Positions 9,358 through 21,473 of a stretch of DNA of 64,000 nucleotides are shown piece by piece (position 1 is the stretch's first letter; every line of letters starts with the position of its first letter). The translations under genes and the position numbers were made by a program. The notes under the pieces were generated by a model that searched no databases, was not told the DNA's origin, and worked only from the letters and a program-made list of their open reading frames with translations. The stretch is from Lentzea flava (GTDB lineage: Bacteria; Actinomycetota; Actinomycetes; Mycobacteriales; Pseudonocardiaceae). The stretch lies in NCBI RefSeq assembly GCF_014648475.1, contig NZ_BMRE01000005.1, positions 124,001 through 188,000 on the forward strand, written 5' to 3'.

Positions 9358-10392
9358 TCAGCTGGAGGAGGCCGCGCCGTAGCGGGCCGCGGCGAGCTCC
9401 GGGGTGCTCACGCGCCGGGACAGCCGTGGCGGCAGCAACAGCAGCGGGGGGACGGCGCGGCCCTCGAGCTTGCCCACCAGGAGTTCCACCGCGTGCCGGC
9501 CCAGTTCGTCCACCGGCAGCCGTACCGACGTGAGCGGGGGCGAGACCTGTTCGGCGAGCTCGTCGGGGCAGATCGCGACCACGGCCACGTCGCCGGGCAC
9601 CTTCCGCCCGCAGGCGCGCAGGCACGAGCTCACCCAGCCGAGCGCCGCGTCGTTGTGCACCACCAGTGCTGTCATCGCCGGGTGTGCGCGGAGCAGCGCC
9701 TGGACGGACCTGAGCACCGACTCGTAGTCCTCTTCCGTGGGCATGGCCGTCGTGGCGATGCCGCGGCGCATGGCGGCCGCGCTGAACCCGGCCATCGCCC
9801 GGTGGGCGAAACCCGTGTTGCGGCGGTAGACGGCGCTCGGGGCGCCGAGGAAGCCGATCGAGCGGTGGCCGAGGTCGGCGAGGTGGTCCACGCACTTGGC
9901 GCCCGCGGCCTCGAAGTCGAGGTCCACGCAGGTGAGGCCCTTCGTCGCCGCCGGGTGTCCGATGAGGACGGACGGCTTCGCGAGCTCCCGCAGCACGGGG
10001 ACGCGGTCGTCGTCCATCTCCACGTCCAGCACCAGGAACCCGTCGGCCTGGGCGCCGTCCGCGGCCTTGCGCAGGCCGGGTGCACCGTCCTCGGCGGTCA
10101 TCAGCAGCACGTCCATGTCGTGTCTGCGCGCGGCCGTCACGGCCGCCGTGACGAACCGCATCATCACCGGGAGGTGGAGACCCGCGCGCAACGGCAGCAC
10201 GAGGCCGATCACGTTGGCCCGGCTGGAGCTCGACGCGCGCTCGCCCGCGTGCGGCTGGTAGCCGAGCGCCCTGATGCTCTCGCGCACCCGCGACTTGGTG
10301 TCGGCCGAGATCGACCGCTTGCCCGTCAGCACGTAGGAGACAGTGCTCGGGGCGACACCAGCGTGCCGTGCGACGTCCGCGATGGTGACCAC
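9358..10392 (-). CDS. LacI-family transcriptional regulator (candidate arabinose/xylose regulator)
   Basis: A 344-residue regulator. Residues 1-60 hold the LacI helix-turn-helix and hinge (IADVARHAGVAPSTVSYVLTGKRSIS, then RVRESIRALGYQPHAG). The rest is the sugar-binding type 1 periplasmic fold ending in the usual dimerisation segment. Start is GTG. The palindrome TGTTGGCGTTAACA lies 79 bases upstream and suggests autoregulation. The same motif class is found twice before the ChvE/GguAB/GH43 operon at 393-461, which makes that operon the best candidate target. The inducer cannot be read from sequence. Confidence 0.88.
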   Translation of the reverse strand: MVTIADVARHAGVAPSTVSYVLTGKRSISADTKSRVRESIRALGYQPHAGERASSSSRANVIGLVLPLRAGLHLPVMMRFVTAAVTAARRHDMDVLLMTAEDGAPGLRKAADGAQADGFLVLDVEMDDDRVPVLRELAKPSVLIGHPAATKGLTCVDLDFEAAGAKCVDHLADLGHRSIGFLGAPSAVYRRNTGFAHRAMAGFSAAAMRRGIATTAMPTEEDYESVLRSVQALLRAHPAMTALVVHNDAALGWVSSCLRACGRKVPGDVAVVAICPDELAEQVSPPLTSVRLPVDELGRHAVELLVGKLEGRAVPPLLLLPPRLSRRVSTPELAAARYGAASSS

Positions 10393-10471
10393 ACCGACCC
10401 CTCTCGCGAACCCACTTCACCTGCTGCGTTCCGCCACGATAGGGAGCACGTTCAGGTGAACTCAAGGGTCA

Positions 10472-10485
10472 TGTTGGCGTTAACA
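10472..10485. promoter_or_regulatory. LacI-type operator upstream of the LacI gene
   Basis: TGTTGGCGTTAACA, with TGTT/AACA arms, matches the sites at 393-406 and 448-461 at most positions. It lies in the 238-base gap between the xylanase 3' end and the regulator start. A related pair GCACGTTCAGGTGA (10446) and GCACGTTCACAGGTGA (10612) also occurs in this gap; its meaning is unknown. Confidence 0.55.
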
Positions 10486-10630
10486 TTGTTTGCGAAACGT
10501 GGTCCAGACGAATTGTGTCGTCTGGAAACTTCCAGAACAGAAACTTTCCTGCAGCTCAGCCGAGTTCGCGCTCTCGCTCCGCGCCGTAGACCATGCCGAC
10601 ACGGAGCGTGAGCACGTTCACAGGTGACGA

Positions 10631-13706
<3,076 letters not shown>

Positions 13707-13753
13707 TGTCCCGGATCTCCTGTCTTTCAACGATGTTCGATCTCGACGAGCTC

Positions 13754-15004
13754 TCATCCCGTGGAGCAGGCGGAACCGTTGAGCGTGAAGGACGCCGGGT
13801 CGGTCACCGCCCCGGTCGTGCCGGCGTTGAACCCGAAGGTCACCGAGGCGCCCGCCGGCACGTCGGCGTTGTACGACGCGCCCTTCGCGGTGGCTTTCCC
13901 GTTGACCACGGTGATCGTGGACGACCAGGCCTGCGTGAGCGTCTGGCCGGCCGGGAAGTCCCAGACGAGCTGCCAGGCCCGCACCGCGCCTGTGCCGGAG
14001 TTGGTGATCTTCACGTTGGCCGTGAAGCCGCCGTTCCACGTGCTCGGTCTGGTGTAGGACACCGAACACGCGCCGGTGGCGGCCGTGCGCACCGCGACGC
14101 CCGGCGAAGCCGGTGAGACGTTGCCCGCCGCGTCCAGCGCGACCACGGTGAAGGTGTAGTCGGTGTTCGCGGTGAGCCCCGTGACGGTGGCGGAGTTGGT
14201 GGCCGAGGTCGCCACCACCTGGCTGCCGTTCTGCACGCGATAGCTCGTGACGCCCTGGTCGTCCGTGGCCGCGGGCCAGTCGAGCTTCACCGAACTGCCG
14301 GTGATCGCGGACGCGACCGGTGTTCCGGGCGCGGTCGGCGGTTGCGTGTCGGGCACGCCGCCGCCGAACTGGACGTCGGAGCAGCTGTAGAACGCCTCGG
14401 GACTGTCGGAGCGCTGCCAGAGCGAGTAGATGATGTGCCTGCCCGACTTGTTGGGCAGCTTCGCCTGCCAGCTGTACTCACCGTTCGCCTGCGGCGGGTT
14501 GGTGATCTTGTCGAACGGCACCGGTTCGAGGTCGGACCACTTGAGCGGCTTGGTGACGTCGAAGCCGTCCTTGGTGACGTACTGCTCCCAGGTGCCGGGG
14601 TGTGGCGCCCACGCGTTGTACCGCAAGGTGACCGTCTGGTTGGCGGTCAGCCGCGTGACCGGCCAGTCAGCACGGGCGAGGTTGTACGCGTCGTACTTCG
14701 TGGTCGGGCCGCAGAGGTGCCCGTCCGGGATGATCTCCCGGTGCCGTCCGGCGGCGTTGCTGATCAGGTTGCCGAACCAGTCCCACAACGGCTGCTTGCC
14801 GCCCTGGGCCACGGCCGCGACGCACGCCGGGTTGGTGGGCTGGAGGTCGCCGCCACCGCCGCCGGCGCGACCGTCCTCGTAGCAGAGGTAGGTGCGGCTG
14901 CCGGGCCACACCATCGAGCCGTGCGCGAGGGCCGTGCCTTCGGTGTGCACGAGGACTGCGGCCGTGCAGGCGGCCACGGTGAAGAGCGCTAGGCGTTTCC
15001 TCAT
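13754..15004 (-). CDS. AA10 lytic polysaccharide monooxygenase with FnIII and CBM2
   Basis: A 416-residue Sec-exported copper enzyme. Start ATG at 15004 has AGGAG upstream. Cleavage after ALA leaves His28 as the N-terminus, the first ligand of the copper histidine brace; His135 (APHPG) is the second, and FYS lies near the axial site. The catalytic domain (28-~214) includes TKDGFDVTKPLKWSDLEP, typical of cellulose-active AA10 enzymes. FnIII (~221-308) and CBM2 (313-415) follow. It oxidatively cuts crystalline cellulose, opening chain ends for GH48 and GH6. It begins 11 bases after the GH48 stop. Confidence 0.94.
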   Translation of the reverse strand: MRKRLALFTVAACTAAVLVHTEGTALAHGSMVWPGSRTYLCYEDGRAGGGGGDLQPTNPACVAAVAQGGKQPLWDWFGNLISNAAGRHREIIPDGHLCGPTTKYDAYNLARADWPVTRLTANQTVTLRYNAWAPHPGTWEQYVTKDGFDVTKPLKWSDLEPVPFDKITNPPQANGEYSWQAKLPNKSGRHIIYSLWQRSDSPEAFYSCSDVQFGGGVPDTQPPTAPGTPVASAITGSSVKLDWPAATDDQGVTSYRVQNGSQVVATSATNSATVTGLTANTDYTFTVVALDAAGNVSPASPGVAVRTAATGACSVSYTRPSTWNGGFTANVKITNSGTGAVRAWQLVWDFPAGQTLTQAWSSTITVVNGKATAKGASYNADVPAGASVTFGFNAGTTGAVTDPASFTLNGSACSTG

Positions 15005-15015
15005 CTCGGTACTCC

Positions 15016-17892
15016 TCAGCCGAAGAGTTCGGTGTGCAGGGAGAAGGCGGTGGCGATCTCCGCCTGTGCCCAGAACCGGTGATAGGTGAAGGTCGGGGCG
15101 GGACCACCGTCCAGATAGGACTGCACCTTGGACCACTGCGGGTCGTTGCGGTACATCGACCGGATCGACAGGAACGTCGCGCCCTGGGCGATCTGGTCGC
15201 CGTTGGGCATCTTCCCGGTCCAGCCCGGCGGCACGTACGGACCCTCACCCGTCGACGCGTTGTACACGTCGTCGAACCGGTTGTAGTCCGTGCGCGTCTC
15301 CGGCGTCGCGATACCGAGGCTGTCCTGATGCGACAACAACGACGTCAGCAGCGCTTCACCCGTCGCCTTCGCCTGGGCGTGCCCCGACTTGGCCGCGTAG
15401 TTCAGCAGCACCTTGGCGTACGACGCCGCCACGCCCACGTCCTGGTTCTTGTTGACGACCCGGACCCGCAGGTTCGCGTTCGCGCCTGGATTCGACGCGT
15501 TCCACGTGTCGGGCGCGCCGGTCCACTCCAGGTCAGCGGGGATCTGGAAGTTCGTGCCGGTCGTGGTGTTCGCGAGCGCCCACGGCACCCACTTGTCCAG
15601 GATCTTCTTCGCACGGGCGTCGCCGGTCAGCCGGTACAGGGCTGCCGTGCGCTCCAGACCCCACACCTGGAAACCGAACCAGCGGTTCGACGGCGGGTCA
15701 CGCCACACCGGGTGCGGGTCGTAGAACATGCCGTAGAACGTCGGCGTGCCCGCCGGAGGCGTGCCGTACTGGCCCTCCCACGAGTTCGTCACACCACCCG
15801 CGAGACCACCGTCGGCCGACTGCAACCACTGCAACAGCTCCATCTGCCGGCTCAGGCTGGTGGTCCAGTCCTGTTGTCCACTGGAGGACAACGGCTTGAG
15901 CGCGGGCACCGTGGACAGCGCGTACGCCGCGAGCGGGTTCTGGTAGCCCTGATGCGAGGCGCCGTCACCGATGCGCCACGCCCACCCGGCACTCGTGTCG
16001 GTCGCACCACCCCACGCGTAGTACCACGACATCAGGTAGTGCGCGCTGCTCTTGCCGGACCCGGCCGGGCAGGAGCTCGCGCCGACACAGTTGCCGATGC
16101 GCTTGAAGTACTTGTCGAACATGGCGTAGCGCAGGTAGTCGCCCATCTTCGCGGCCTTGCCGATCTCGCCGGAGATCTGCCCGGCCTTGCCCTGAGCGGT
16201 GGCCCACTGCTGGGCGAGCAACGCGACCTGGACGACGCGGGCGTCCGCGTCGGGTGCGTTGGTGTACTTCCATTGCTTGGCGTACGAGGAATCCTTGGTG
16301 AACAGGTCCAGGAACCCGTTCGGGCCACCGTGCTTGAACGTGTCACACGACGGCTGCGGGACCGTCTCCCACACCGACTCCGACGAACCACGCTGATACG
16401 TGTTGATGTACGACGGCGCGGTGGTGCCGTCACCACACCGGCCGAAGCCGTAGGTGTTGTCGACATCCAGCAGCCAGTGCATGCCGTAGATGTCATCCGT
16501 GCCGTACGCGGACTTCAGTTCGGAGGCGATCGGATCCGAGCCGACTGAGATGCCCGAGTCGAGCACGGCCGGGTAGCGGTCCATGCGCGGGTGCTCCGGC
16601 GCATAGGTCGCGGGCTTCGAGGCGTTGTACTTGTCGTTGGTCGGCTGGTCGGCCTTCGCCGGGATGATGAACTTCTCCATCGACGCCCACGCCGACTTGA
16701 ACGGCGCCCAATCACCCGTCACCCGGCCATAGCTCGCCTCCAGCCACAGGTAGTAGCTGAACGCCTCCGACGTCGTCTGATGACCGTGATCCGGAGCCTC
16801 CACCATCAGCGTCTCCACCGAGTGGTACGGCACCAGCAGATCACCGAACCTGCGGAAATACCCGCTCGCCGGATCCTTGATCTTGTTGTACTGGTCCAGG
16901 AACGCCTTGCTGAAGTCCGAAGTGGACGAATCGATCTCCCGGACCGCGACCGAGGCAGGGGAATGGCCGGTCGCGCTCGCGGTGAAGGTCGCGGTCGCGA
17001 GGTCGCCACCGTTGTTCGCCGACGTGACGGTGACGGTCTGCTTCGCCGCGCTGGTGAACGTCAGCGTCGCGGGACTCACCGTGAGATCGGTGCTGCCCGT
17101 GCGCGCGATGGTCACGGTGACGGGCTGGGACGGTGCTGTCGCGAGCGAGACGTCGAACGTGGCCGCCTGCCCTTGCCTGACCGTGACTGTGCTCGGCGAT
17201 GCCAGCACCGCGGGCCCGGCCAGCACCTTCACCACCACCGGCGCCGAAGTGGTGGCCGCACCCCGGTTGTCGGTCGCCCTCGCGGTGATCGGGTGATCAC
17301 CCGCCGTCGGCGTCGTCCAACTGCCGGTGAACGGCGCGCTGGTGTCGGTCGCGATCAACTGGTCACCCGCGAAGAAGTCGACCTTCGCCACCGTGCCGTC
17401 GCTGTCCTGCGCCGTCGCCGCCAACGGAACAGTCGCGGGCAAGGTGTACGTGCTCCCCGCCGTCGGCGCCGTCAGCGCCACCGACGGAGACTGGTTCGGA
17501 CCGGTGCACGCCACCCCGTTGACCGCGAAATCGGTCGGCGGCCGGTTCTGCGCACCCTTGCTGCCGTTGAACCCGACCTGCGCCGAACCACCGGACGGAA
17601 TCGTCCGCGCCCAGTCCGGGTTCGTCACCGTCACCACCGCGCCGGTCTGGCTGAACGTGCCGTTCCACCCCTGCGTGACCCGCTGCCCGTCCGGGAACGT
17701 CCACGTGAGCCGCCAGCCGTTCAGCACGTCACCGTCGTTGCGGATCGTCGCCGTCGCGCCGAAACCGGTGCTCCACTCGTTGGTGACCTGGTAGGTGACA
17801 GTGCAGGCGACCGCAGCGGGTGCCGCCACCGCGGGCACTCCGCCGATCACCGTCACCGCCGCGATCGTCATTGCCACTGTTCGTCGAGTCAT
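15016..17892 (-). CDS. Secreted GH48 reducing-end cellobiohydrolase with N-terminal CBM2
   Basis: A 958-residue exocellulase, the lead gene of the cellulose operon. Signal peptide ~1-28; CBM2 (Cys30-Cys129); an Ig-like domain (~134-224); a second beta-sandwich domain (~226-318); and GH48 (~325-958), whose catalytic acid should be Glu376 in HQTTSEA. GH48 enzymes act processively from reducing ends and are the marker enzyme of true cellulolytic bacteria; with GH6 and the LPMO they form a complete synergistic set. The two domains between CBM2 and catalytic domain are not seen in every GH48. A perfect CebR box lies 19 bases upstream. Confidence 0.95.
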   Translation of the reverse strand: MTRRTVAMTIAAVTVIGGVPAVAAPAAVACTVTYQVTNEWSTGFGATATIRNDGDVLNGWRLTWTFPDGQRVTQGWNGTFSQTGAVVTVTNPDWARTIPSGGSAQVGFNGSKGAQNRPPTDFAVNGVACTGPNQSPSVALTAPTAGSTYTLPATVPLAATAQDSDGTVAKVDFFAGDQLIATDTSAPFTGSWTTPTAGDHPITARATDNRGAATTSAPVVVKVLAGPAVLASPSTVTVRQGQAATFDVSLATAPSQPVTVTIARTGSTDLTVSPATLTFTSAAKQTVTVTSANNGGDLATATFTASATGHSPASVAVREIDSSTSDFSKAFLDQYNKIKDPASGYFRRFGDLLVPYHSVETLMVEAPDHGHQTTSEAFSYYLWLEASYGRVTGDWAPFKSAWASMEKFIIPAKADQPTNDKYNASKPATYAPEHPRMDRYPAVLDSGISVGSDPIASELKSAYGTDDIYGMHWLLDVDNTYGFGRCGDGTTAPSYINTYQRGSSESVWETVPQPSCDTFKHGGPNGFLDLFTKDSSYAKQWKYTNAPDADARVVQVALLAQQWATAQGKAGQISGEIGKAAKMGDYLRYAMFDKYFKRIGNCVGASSCPAGSGKSSAHYLMSWYYAWGGATDTSAGWAWRIGDGASHQGYQNPLAAYALSTVPALKPLSSSGQQDWTTSLSRQMELLQWLQSADGGLAGGVTNSWEGQYGTPPAGTPTFYGMFYDPHPVWRDPPSNRWFGFQVWGLERTAALYRLTGDARAKKILDKWVPWALANTTTGTNFQIPADLEWTGAPDTWNASNPGANANLRVRVVNKNQDVGVAASYAKVLLNYAAKSGHAQAKATGEALLTSLLSHQDSLGIATPETRTDYNRFDDVYNASTGEGPYVPPGWTGKMPNGDQIAQGATFLSIRSMYRNDPQWSKVQSYLDGGPAPTFTYHRFWAQAEIATAFSLHTELFG

Positions 17893-17911
17893 GCCGCCGC
17901 CTCTCGACTAC

Positions 17912-17925
17912 TGGGAGCGCTCCCA
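17912..17925. promoter_or_regulatory. Perfect CebR/CelR operator upstream of the cellulose operon
   Basis: TGGGAGCGCTCCCA is the exact 14-base palindrome bound by CebR (Streptomyces) and CelR (Thermobifida fusca), repressors released by cello-oligosaccharides. It lies 20 bases before the GH48 start codon. No cebR gene is visible in the window, so the regulator must be encoded elsewhere. The 358-base gap 17893-18250 also contains the sites at 18088 and 18157. Confidence 0.9.
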
Positions 17926-18087
17926 GATTTCACGGCACTGTAACGTGGGCCACATCCGCCGACCGGCGGCACTGAAAGTAGTTCTTCAACCACACAGAGG
18001 TTGCAGTTGCGCCTTTCGGCGCAGGAGGCGTTGGTCCGCACGTTCCTCTTACCGCCCTCTTGCTACTCCCTTCGAGTGGAATTTCTG

Positions 18088-18099
18088 GGAACGTTCCCG
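18088..18099. promoter_or_regulatory. GGGAACGTTCCC palindrome between GH48 and the pectate lyase
   Basis: A perfect 12-base palindrome, 13 of 14 bases palindromic if extended to TGGGAACGTTCCCG. It has the LacI-family architecture but a different centre from the CebR box. It lies 151 bases before the pectate lyase start and could serve that gene or the divergent cellulose operon. Confidence 0.4.
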
Positions 18100-18156
18100 G
18101 ACCGCCGTCAGCGCGTGCCCGCAGACAGCCGGAACGGTCCCGAAAATTCGACGAAT

Positions 18157-18169
18157 TTCGATTCGAATT
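18157..18169 (+). promoter_or_regulatory. Shared 13-base motif upstream of pectinase genes, copy 1
   Basis: TTCGATTCGAATT lies 81 bases before the PL3 start. The same 13 bases occur upstream of the PL1-CE8 gene (25544-25556, minus strand) in the same orientation relative to the gene. Both regions are unusually AT-rich here. A shared pectin regulator is inferred. Confidence 0.4.
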
Positions 18170-18250
18170 GTCGACGTGAATTGACAGGAAACAGATACCG
18201 CGCACTACCATCGGAATTACCGCCGCGCATCCGGAGCAAACGGAGCGCAC

Positions 18251-19015
18251 ATGAGGAAACTCGCAGCAATGATGTTCGTCGCTGCGCTGGCCACAATGCT
18301 CGCACCCCAGGCGCAGGCCGCGGGCAGCACGTTTCCGACGCCCACCGGGCAGAAGCCGGTCAGCGCGACCATCAAGGTGCCGTCAGGCACTTACGACGGT
18401 GGCATGAAGCGGTTCTACGGCACCGGGAACCTCGGGTCGGGAGGCCAGAACGAGAACCAGGACCCGATCTTCCAGCTCGCCGACGGCGCGACGCTGAAGA
18501 ACGTGGTGCTGGGCGCCCCCGCCGCGGACGGCGTGCACTGCCTCGGCACGTGCACGCTGACCAACGTGTGGTGGGAGGACGTGGGCGAGGACGCGGCCAC
18601 GTTCAAGGGCACGTCGTCGTCGCAGACCATGACGATCAACGGTGGCGGCGCGCGCAAGGCGTCCGACAAGGTGTTCCAGCACAACGGACCGGGCACGATG
18701 TACATCCGCAACTTCCAGGTGGACGACTTCGGCAAGCTCTACCGGTCCTGCGGCAACTGCAAGAAGCAGTACAAGCGGGACGTGGTGCTGGAGAACATCA
18801 CGGCGTTCTCGCCAGGCAAGACGCTGGTGGGCATCAACACCAACTACGGCGACACGGCACGGCTTTCGAAGATCACGATCGTCGGCGACAGCAGCCGCAA
18901 GATCGTGGTCTGCGAGAAGTACCGCGGCGTCACGAGCGGTGAGCCGACGAAGATCGGCAGCGGCCCGGACAGCACGAACTGCCTCTACAAAACGTCCGAC
19001 GTGACGTATCGCTAG
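18251..19015 (+). CDS. Secreted PL3 pectate lyase
   Basis: A 254-residue Sec-exported protein (signal peptide ~1-23, ending AQA). The body is a compact right-handed beta-helix of PL3 type: TIKVPSGTYDGGMKRFYG, QDPIFQLADGATLKNVVLGAPAADGVHC, NVWWEDVGEDAATFKG and ACG-like SCGNCKKQYKRDV, which supplies the conserved Lys/Arg region. PL3 enzymes cleave de-esterified polygalacturonate by beta-elimination and need calcium. It is monocistronic, transcribed away from the cellulose operon and towards the pectin importer operon, with a strong terminator after it. Confidence 0.9.
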   Translation: MRKLAAMMFVAALATMLAPQAQAAGSTFPTPTGQKPVSATIKVPSGTYDGGMKRFYGTGNLGSGGQNENQDPIFQLADGATLKNVVLGAPAADGVHCLGTCTLTNVWWEDVGEDAATFKGTSSSQTMTINGGGARKASDKVFQHNGPGTMYIRNFQVDDFGKLYRSCGNCKKQYKRDVVLENITAFSPGKTLVGINTNYGDTARLSKITIVGDSSRKIVVCEKYRGVTSGEPTKIGSGPDSTNCLYKTSDVTYR

Positions 19016-19017
19016 TG

Positions 19018-19052
19018 GAAATGGCCCCGGGACGAGTTCCCGGGGCCATTTC
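19018..19052. terminator. Bidirectional hairpin terminator between PL3 and the enolase-superfamily gene
   Basis: Perfect 15-base arms GAAATGGCCCCGGGA and TCCCGGGGCCATTTC around a 5-base loop. It sits between two convergent stops, two bases from each, and should end both transcripts. Confidence 0.85.
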
Positions 19053-19053
19053 T

Positions 19054-20199
19054 TCACCACGTTTCGACGGTGTGCGAACCGATGTGGTCGAAATTCCAGT
19101 CGTCACCGATTCCCGGCGACAGCGAAAGCGACACCTCGCCGTGCTCGTCCAATTCGTCGGGGATGGAGTTCCGGTGCGGCGGCACCCGGTCGAAGTCGAC
19201 GTGCGGATGCAGCAGTCCGCGTTCGTACCACCGGCCCGCATCCGTGGCGCCGAGCACCGTCAGACTGGCGGTGCCGTTGCCGTGGATCTCGCAGTCGAGG
19301 TTGAACGACTCCGCGAGGTGCACGGTCTTGAGCACCGGAGTGATGCCGCCGGCACCGGCCGGACCGGCCCGCAGGATGTCGCACGCTCCTGAAGTGATCC
19401 ACTCGGCGCGGGTCAGGTGCTTGCCCCACGCCACCTCCGGCCCGATCACGGGGATCACCAGCTGCTCGGACAGCCACCGGTAGGAGCTGATCGACGCCTC
19501 CTCCATCGGTTCCTCGAACCAGTAGAAACCGAGCTCCTCCAAAGCCTTGCCGAGTCGAAACGCTTCAGTGCGCGAGTACCAGTGGCTCGCATCGAGCATC
19601 AGCTCCACGTCCGGCCCGACCGCCTCGCGCACGGCCTGGCACGCCGCGATGTCCCGGGAGACGCTCGGTGCGCCCGGCACCGGCGGCATCCAGGTGTGCA
19701 GCTTGATCGCCCGGTAGCCGGTCGACACCAGGTGCTTGGCGAAGTCGGCGTAGTCGCCCGGCGTCGCCAGCCCGTCGGTGTCGCCGCACATCGTGCTGGC
19801 GTAGGCGGGAATCCGGTCACGGGCACCACCGGCGAGCTTCCACGCGGGCAGCCCGGCCTTGCGCGCGACGAGATCCCACAACGCCGTGTCGACAAACCCG
19901 AGCGCACGGTCGGTGAACCCGCCGCCCGATCCCCGTTGCCGCCGTGCCATGAGCCGCCAGAGCCGTTCGCGGTCCCACGGGTCCTGCCCGCTCAGCACCG
20001 GCCGCACGTGCTGGTCGAGCACGGCGGGCCGGAGGTGATCGGGCTGGACCTGGCAGTACCCGGTCACGCCGTCGGTGTCGGTGATCTCCAGCAGCGCCTC
20101 GGTCACCTCGTGCTCGGGCGCGGGATGCCGGTGCCCTTCGGGATCCACGGCCGTGCACGCGGTCGTGGTGAACGTGCGCACGGCAACGCGTTCGATCAC
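19054..20199 (-). CDS. Enolase-superfamily sugar-acid dehydratase/racemase (mandelate racemase subgroup)
   Basis: A 381-residue cytoplasmic enzyme. The GTG start at 20199 overlaps the upstream stop (GTGA) and has GGGAGAAG in front. The N-terminal capping domain is followed by the barrel with metal ligands in LMLDASHW (Asp), WFEEPME (Glu) and IGPEVAW (Glu); IKLH and EIHGNG offer the Lys and His expected of the catalytic pair. The family dehydrates or racemises sugar acids such as galactarate, rhamnonate or gluconate. As the last gene of a pectinase/importer operon, a uronate-derived acid is a likely substrate, but I cannot name it. Confidence 0.8.
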   Translation of the reverse strand: MIERVAVRTFTTTACTAVDPEGHRHPAPEHEVTEALLEITDTDGVTGYCQVQPDHLRPAVLDQHVRPVLSGQDPWDRERLWRLMARRQRGSGGGFTDRALGFVDTALWDLVARKAGLPAWKLAGGARDRIPAYASTMCGDTDGLATPGDYADFAKHLVSTGYRAIKLHTWMPPVPGAPSVSRDIAACQAVREAVGPDVELMLDASHWYSRTEAFRLGKALEELGFYWFEEPMEEASISSYRWLSEQLVIPVIGPEVAWGKHLTRAEWITSGACDILRAGPAGAGGITPVLKTVHLAESFNLDCEIHGNGTASLTVLGATDAGRWYERGLLHPHVDFDRVPPHRNSIPDELDEHGEVSLSLSPGIGDDWNFDHIGSHTVETW

Positions 20200-21464
20200 T
20201 TGCGCTTCTCCCATTCCTGCTGTGCGGTCGTGAGCTTGGCCGCGAGCTGGTCGAGGAACTCCTGCGCGGGCATCTGACCGAGCAGCACCTTCTGGTACAG
20301 CGGCTCGGTGTCGGTCTTGGTGATCGACGAGTACTCGGGCAGGTACACCGGCGCGGGCACGATGACGGTCGCCGGGTCCTCCAGCACCCCGAGCGCCATC
20401 TTCACGGCCGGGTTCTTCTGGATCCACCCGGCACCGCGCACGTCGGTGTTGGCCGGGATCTGGCCGACCTTCTCGTTCCAGTAGCCGTTGCTCTCCGCCG
20501 AGGTCAGGAACTCGACGAACTTCCACGAGGCGTCCCGGTTCTTGCTGCCCTTGAACACCGCGAAACCGTCGGTCGGGTTCGGCACGACGGTCCGCTTGCC
20601 CGACGGGCCCTTCGGCAACGGCATGGCGCTGACGCGTTCCGGGCCGAGCGCCTTCATCACGTCTCCGGTCGAGCCGAGGTTGTGGTGCATCATCGCGACC
20701 GTGCCGCCGGTGAACTGCGCGACCATCTGCGTGTAGTTGTTGCTGACGTCCGCCTCGGGCGTCGCCTTCTTGTACAGCTCGGCCACCTTGCGCACGAGCT
20801 CGGCGTTGCGCGGGTCGTTGACCGTGCTCCTGCCGCCGTCGTAGAACTTGTCGATGCCGGAGTAGGAGTAGGTCTCGGACAGCAACTGGAAGATCGATCC
20901 GGCGCCGCCGCGGATGGTGAAGCCGTACTGGTTGTCCGCGGGCTTCGTCAGCTGCGTCGCGGCCTTCACCAGATCGTCCCACGTGGACGGTTCGGCGATC
21001 TTGTGCTCCGCGAACCGGTCGGAGCGGTACCAGATGACGTCGAGGTTGCCCGACGCGGGAACGGCGTAGAGCTTGCCGTCGGGGGCGGTCTGCCGCACGG
21101 TCTCGAGCAGGCCGGGCAGCAGCTTTCCCTTGAGCGGCCCGTTCTCCAGCCGGTCGTCGGCGGGTTCGAGCGCGTCCTGCCCGACGAGGTGCGCGAGGTA
21201 GGAGGTCGTGACGCCGCCGACGTCCGGGGTCGAGCCGCCCGCGATGGCCGTGTCGTACTTCTGCTGCACCGACGAGCTCGGCACGCCGACGTACTCGACC
21301 TTGATGTCCGGGTTCGCCGCCTCGAACCGCTTGATCAGCTCCTCGTAGATGGGCGTGCGCCCGGGGCCGCCGTTGTTGTCCCAGAACGTGATCGTCGTCG
21401 GACCGTCCTGCCCGGCGGAACACGCGCTCAGCACGAGCGCCAGCGCGACCAGCAGTCTCCTCAT
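20196..21464 (-). CDS. ABC transporter sugar-binding lipoprotein (CUT1 type)
   Basis: A 422-residue extracellular binding protein. MRRLLVALALVLSAC is a lipoprotein signal with lipobox LSAC (Cys15). The body has the solute-binding family 1 fold: TITFWDNNGGPG, EAANPDIKVEYVGVP, YAVPASGNLDVIWYR, TDGFAVFKGSKN. It delivers an oligosaccharide to the two permeases encoded just upstream (21474-23230). No ATPase is encoded here, so a shared MsiK-type ATPase elsewhere is expected, as in Streptomyces CUT1 systems. The ligand is probably a pectin fragment. Confidence 0.88.
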   Translation of the reverse strand: MRRLLVALALVLSACSAGQDGPTTITFWDNNGGPGRTPIYEELIKRFEAANPDIKVEYVGVPSSSVQQKYDTAIAGGSTPDVGGVTTSYLAHLVGQDALEPADDRLENGPLKGKLLPGLLETVRQTAPDGKLYAVPASGNLDVIWYRSDRFAEHKIAEPSTWDDLVKAATQLTKPADNQYGFTIRGGAGSIFQLLSETYSYSGIDKFYDGGRSTVNDPRNAELVRKVAELYKKATPEADVSNNYTQMVAQFTGGTVAMMHHNLGSTGDVMKALGPERVSAMPLPKGPSGKRTVVPNPTDGFAVFKGSKNRDASWKFVEFLTSAESNGYWNEKVGQIPANTDVRGAGWIQKNPAVKMALGVLEDPATVIVPAPVYLPEYSSITKTDTEPLYQKVLLGQMPAQEFLDQLAAKLTTAQQEWEKRK

Positions 21465-21473
21465 GCGTCTCCC

